A stretch of 21,219 bases of DNA from CAIMDX01 sp041652155 (GTDB lineage Bacteria; Patescibacteriota; Minisyncoccia; Minisyncoccales; JAQTVQ01). The position numbers and the translations under genes were made by a program. Shown here piece by piece: positions 21,021-21,219 of this stretch (position 1 is its first letter; the number at the start of each line of letters is the position of its first letter). The notes beneath the pieces were generated by a model that saw only the letters and a list, made by a program, of their open reading frames with translations, was not told the DNA's origin and ran no database searches. The stretch is from assembly GCA_041652155.1 (NCBI GenBank), contig JBAZHV010000018.1, forward strand, positions 1 to 21,219, written 5' to 3'.

Positions 21021-21049
21021 TTGTCATTTCCCCATCTTCTTTGTATAAT
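21021..21049 (+). promoter_or_regulatory. Strong promoter of the prepilin-like gene
   Basis: TTGTCA (21021-21026, 5/6) and a perfect TATAAT (21044-21049) with an exact 17-bp spacer: the best promoter in the window. The ATG follows the -10 by only 9 bp, so the transcript would be nearly leaderless if that ATG is used. Confidence 0.85.
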
Positions 21050-21058
21050 CAAACCAAT

Positions 21059-21219
21059 ATGAAAATCTCTCAACTTTTCAATTCCTCTCTCTCTCTCTCT
21101 CTCTCTCTCGGTTTCAGCCTTTGGCGGAAATTGAAATCCAAGCGTAAAAACTCCGAAGCCTTCACGCTCATCGAACTCTTGGTGGTCGTCGCCATCATTG
21201 GCATTCTTTCTGCTATGAT
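21059..21219 (+). CDS. Type IV prepilin-like protein, N-terminal part (cut by window edge)
   Basis: From ATG 21059 the frame is open to the window end (53 codons). Residues 1-34 are a leader: MKISQLFNSS, then a Ser-Leu repeat (LSLSLSL) encoded by a TC tract, then basic residues RKLKSKRKNSEA. Residues 35-53 are a textbook type III (pilin/pseudopilin) signal, FTLIELLVVVAIIGILSA, with Glu39 at mature position 5 and cleavage expected after Ala34 (Ala in place of the usual Gly at -1). A 34-residue leader is long for prepilins. An in-frame TTG at 21131 would give a leader of ten residues (MKSKRKNSEA), which is typical, and would leave the TC tract in the mRNA leader. The strong promoter position favours ATG 21059. 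The body of the pilin, and thus its exact type, lies outside the window. Confidence 0.8.
   Translation, partial: MKISQLFNSSLSLSLSLGFSLWRKLKSKRKNSEAFTLIELLVVVAIIGILSAM
21086..21109 (+). repeat. (TC)12 dinucleotide microsatellite in the prepilin gene
   Basis: Twelve uninterrupted TC units (21086-21109, extended one C to the left) inside the first 20 codons of the prepilin-like gene. At the present length, the ATG at 21059 and the prepilin signal are in the same frame. Confidence 0.95.

Overview
The window (about 21.2 kb, moderate GC with AT-rich spacers) looks like a contig from an uncultured, anaerobic, fermentative member of the Candidate Phyla Radiation (Patescibacteria), most likely a Parcubacteria-type lineage. 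The reasons are small single-domain genes, many membrane-anchored proteins of unknown function, a short lineage-flavoured Cys motif protein, a CxxC zinc-ribbon protein, a pared-down NADH-linked [FeFe] hydrogenase, type IV pilin and MltG, and no visible Shine-Dalgarno sequence next to any start codon. TGA is used as a stop (for example at the end of hydA), so this is not a lineage with TGA recoded as glycine. The taxonomic placement is inference; no rRNA, tRNA or ribosomal protein gene is present to confirm it.

Layout. (1) 3-1811: 3' part of a large DUF2339 membrane protein, closed by a strong terminator. (2) 1940-4671: thermonuclease, SanA-like DUF218 protein, thymidine kinase, a free-standing GyrI-like ligand-binding protein and a DUF1653 protein, closed by a bidirectional terminator. 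(3) 4739-6058, minus strand: an anchored NagZ-type GH3 beta-N-acetylhexosaminidase, divergent from (4) mscL and a DegV protein (6190-7389). (5) 7663-7854: a DUF378 small membrane protein with its own promoter and terminator. (6) 7976-14881: a long plus-strand run with no obvious internal terminator: a Cys-motif protein, TspO, a carbonic-anhydrase-like protein, DUF167, a Gmad2/GerMN protein, a coiled-coil protein, then a tightly coupled trio of a NuoF/HydB core, the [FeFe] hydrogenase HydA and a small ECF-S-like membrane protein. (7) 14930-15551: an accessory-looking stretch with a small minus-strand membrane ORF, a compound palindromic element and a minus-strand zinc-ribbon gene. (8) 15783-20917: a MacA/HlyD adaptor, MacB-type ATPase, FtsX/MacB permease, divergent PAP2 protein and MltG, driven by a good sigma70-type promoter. 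(9) 21059 to the edge: the start of a type IV prepilin-like gene whose coding sequence carries a (TC)12 dinucleotide tract.

How the genes fit together. The cell-envelope theme is strong: NagZ, MltG, PAP2, SanA-like, MscL, GerMN and the MacAB exporter. The energy theme is H2 production linked to NADH. The most unusual signals are the simple-sequence tract in the pilin (possible phase variation), the stripped-down hydrogenase cassette with its overlapping membrane gene, a family of 7-bp-periodic TCGA repeats in front of genes, and the compound palindrome at 15211-15282.
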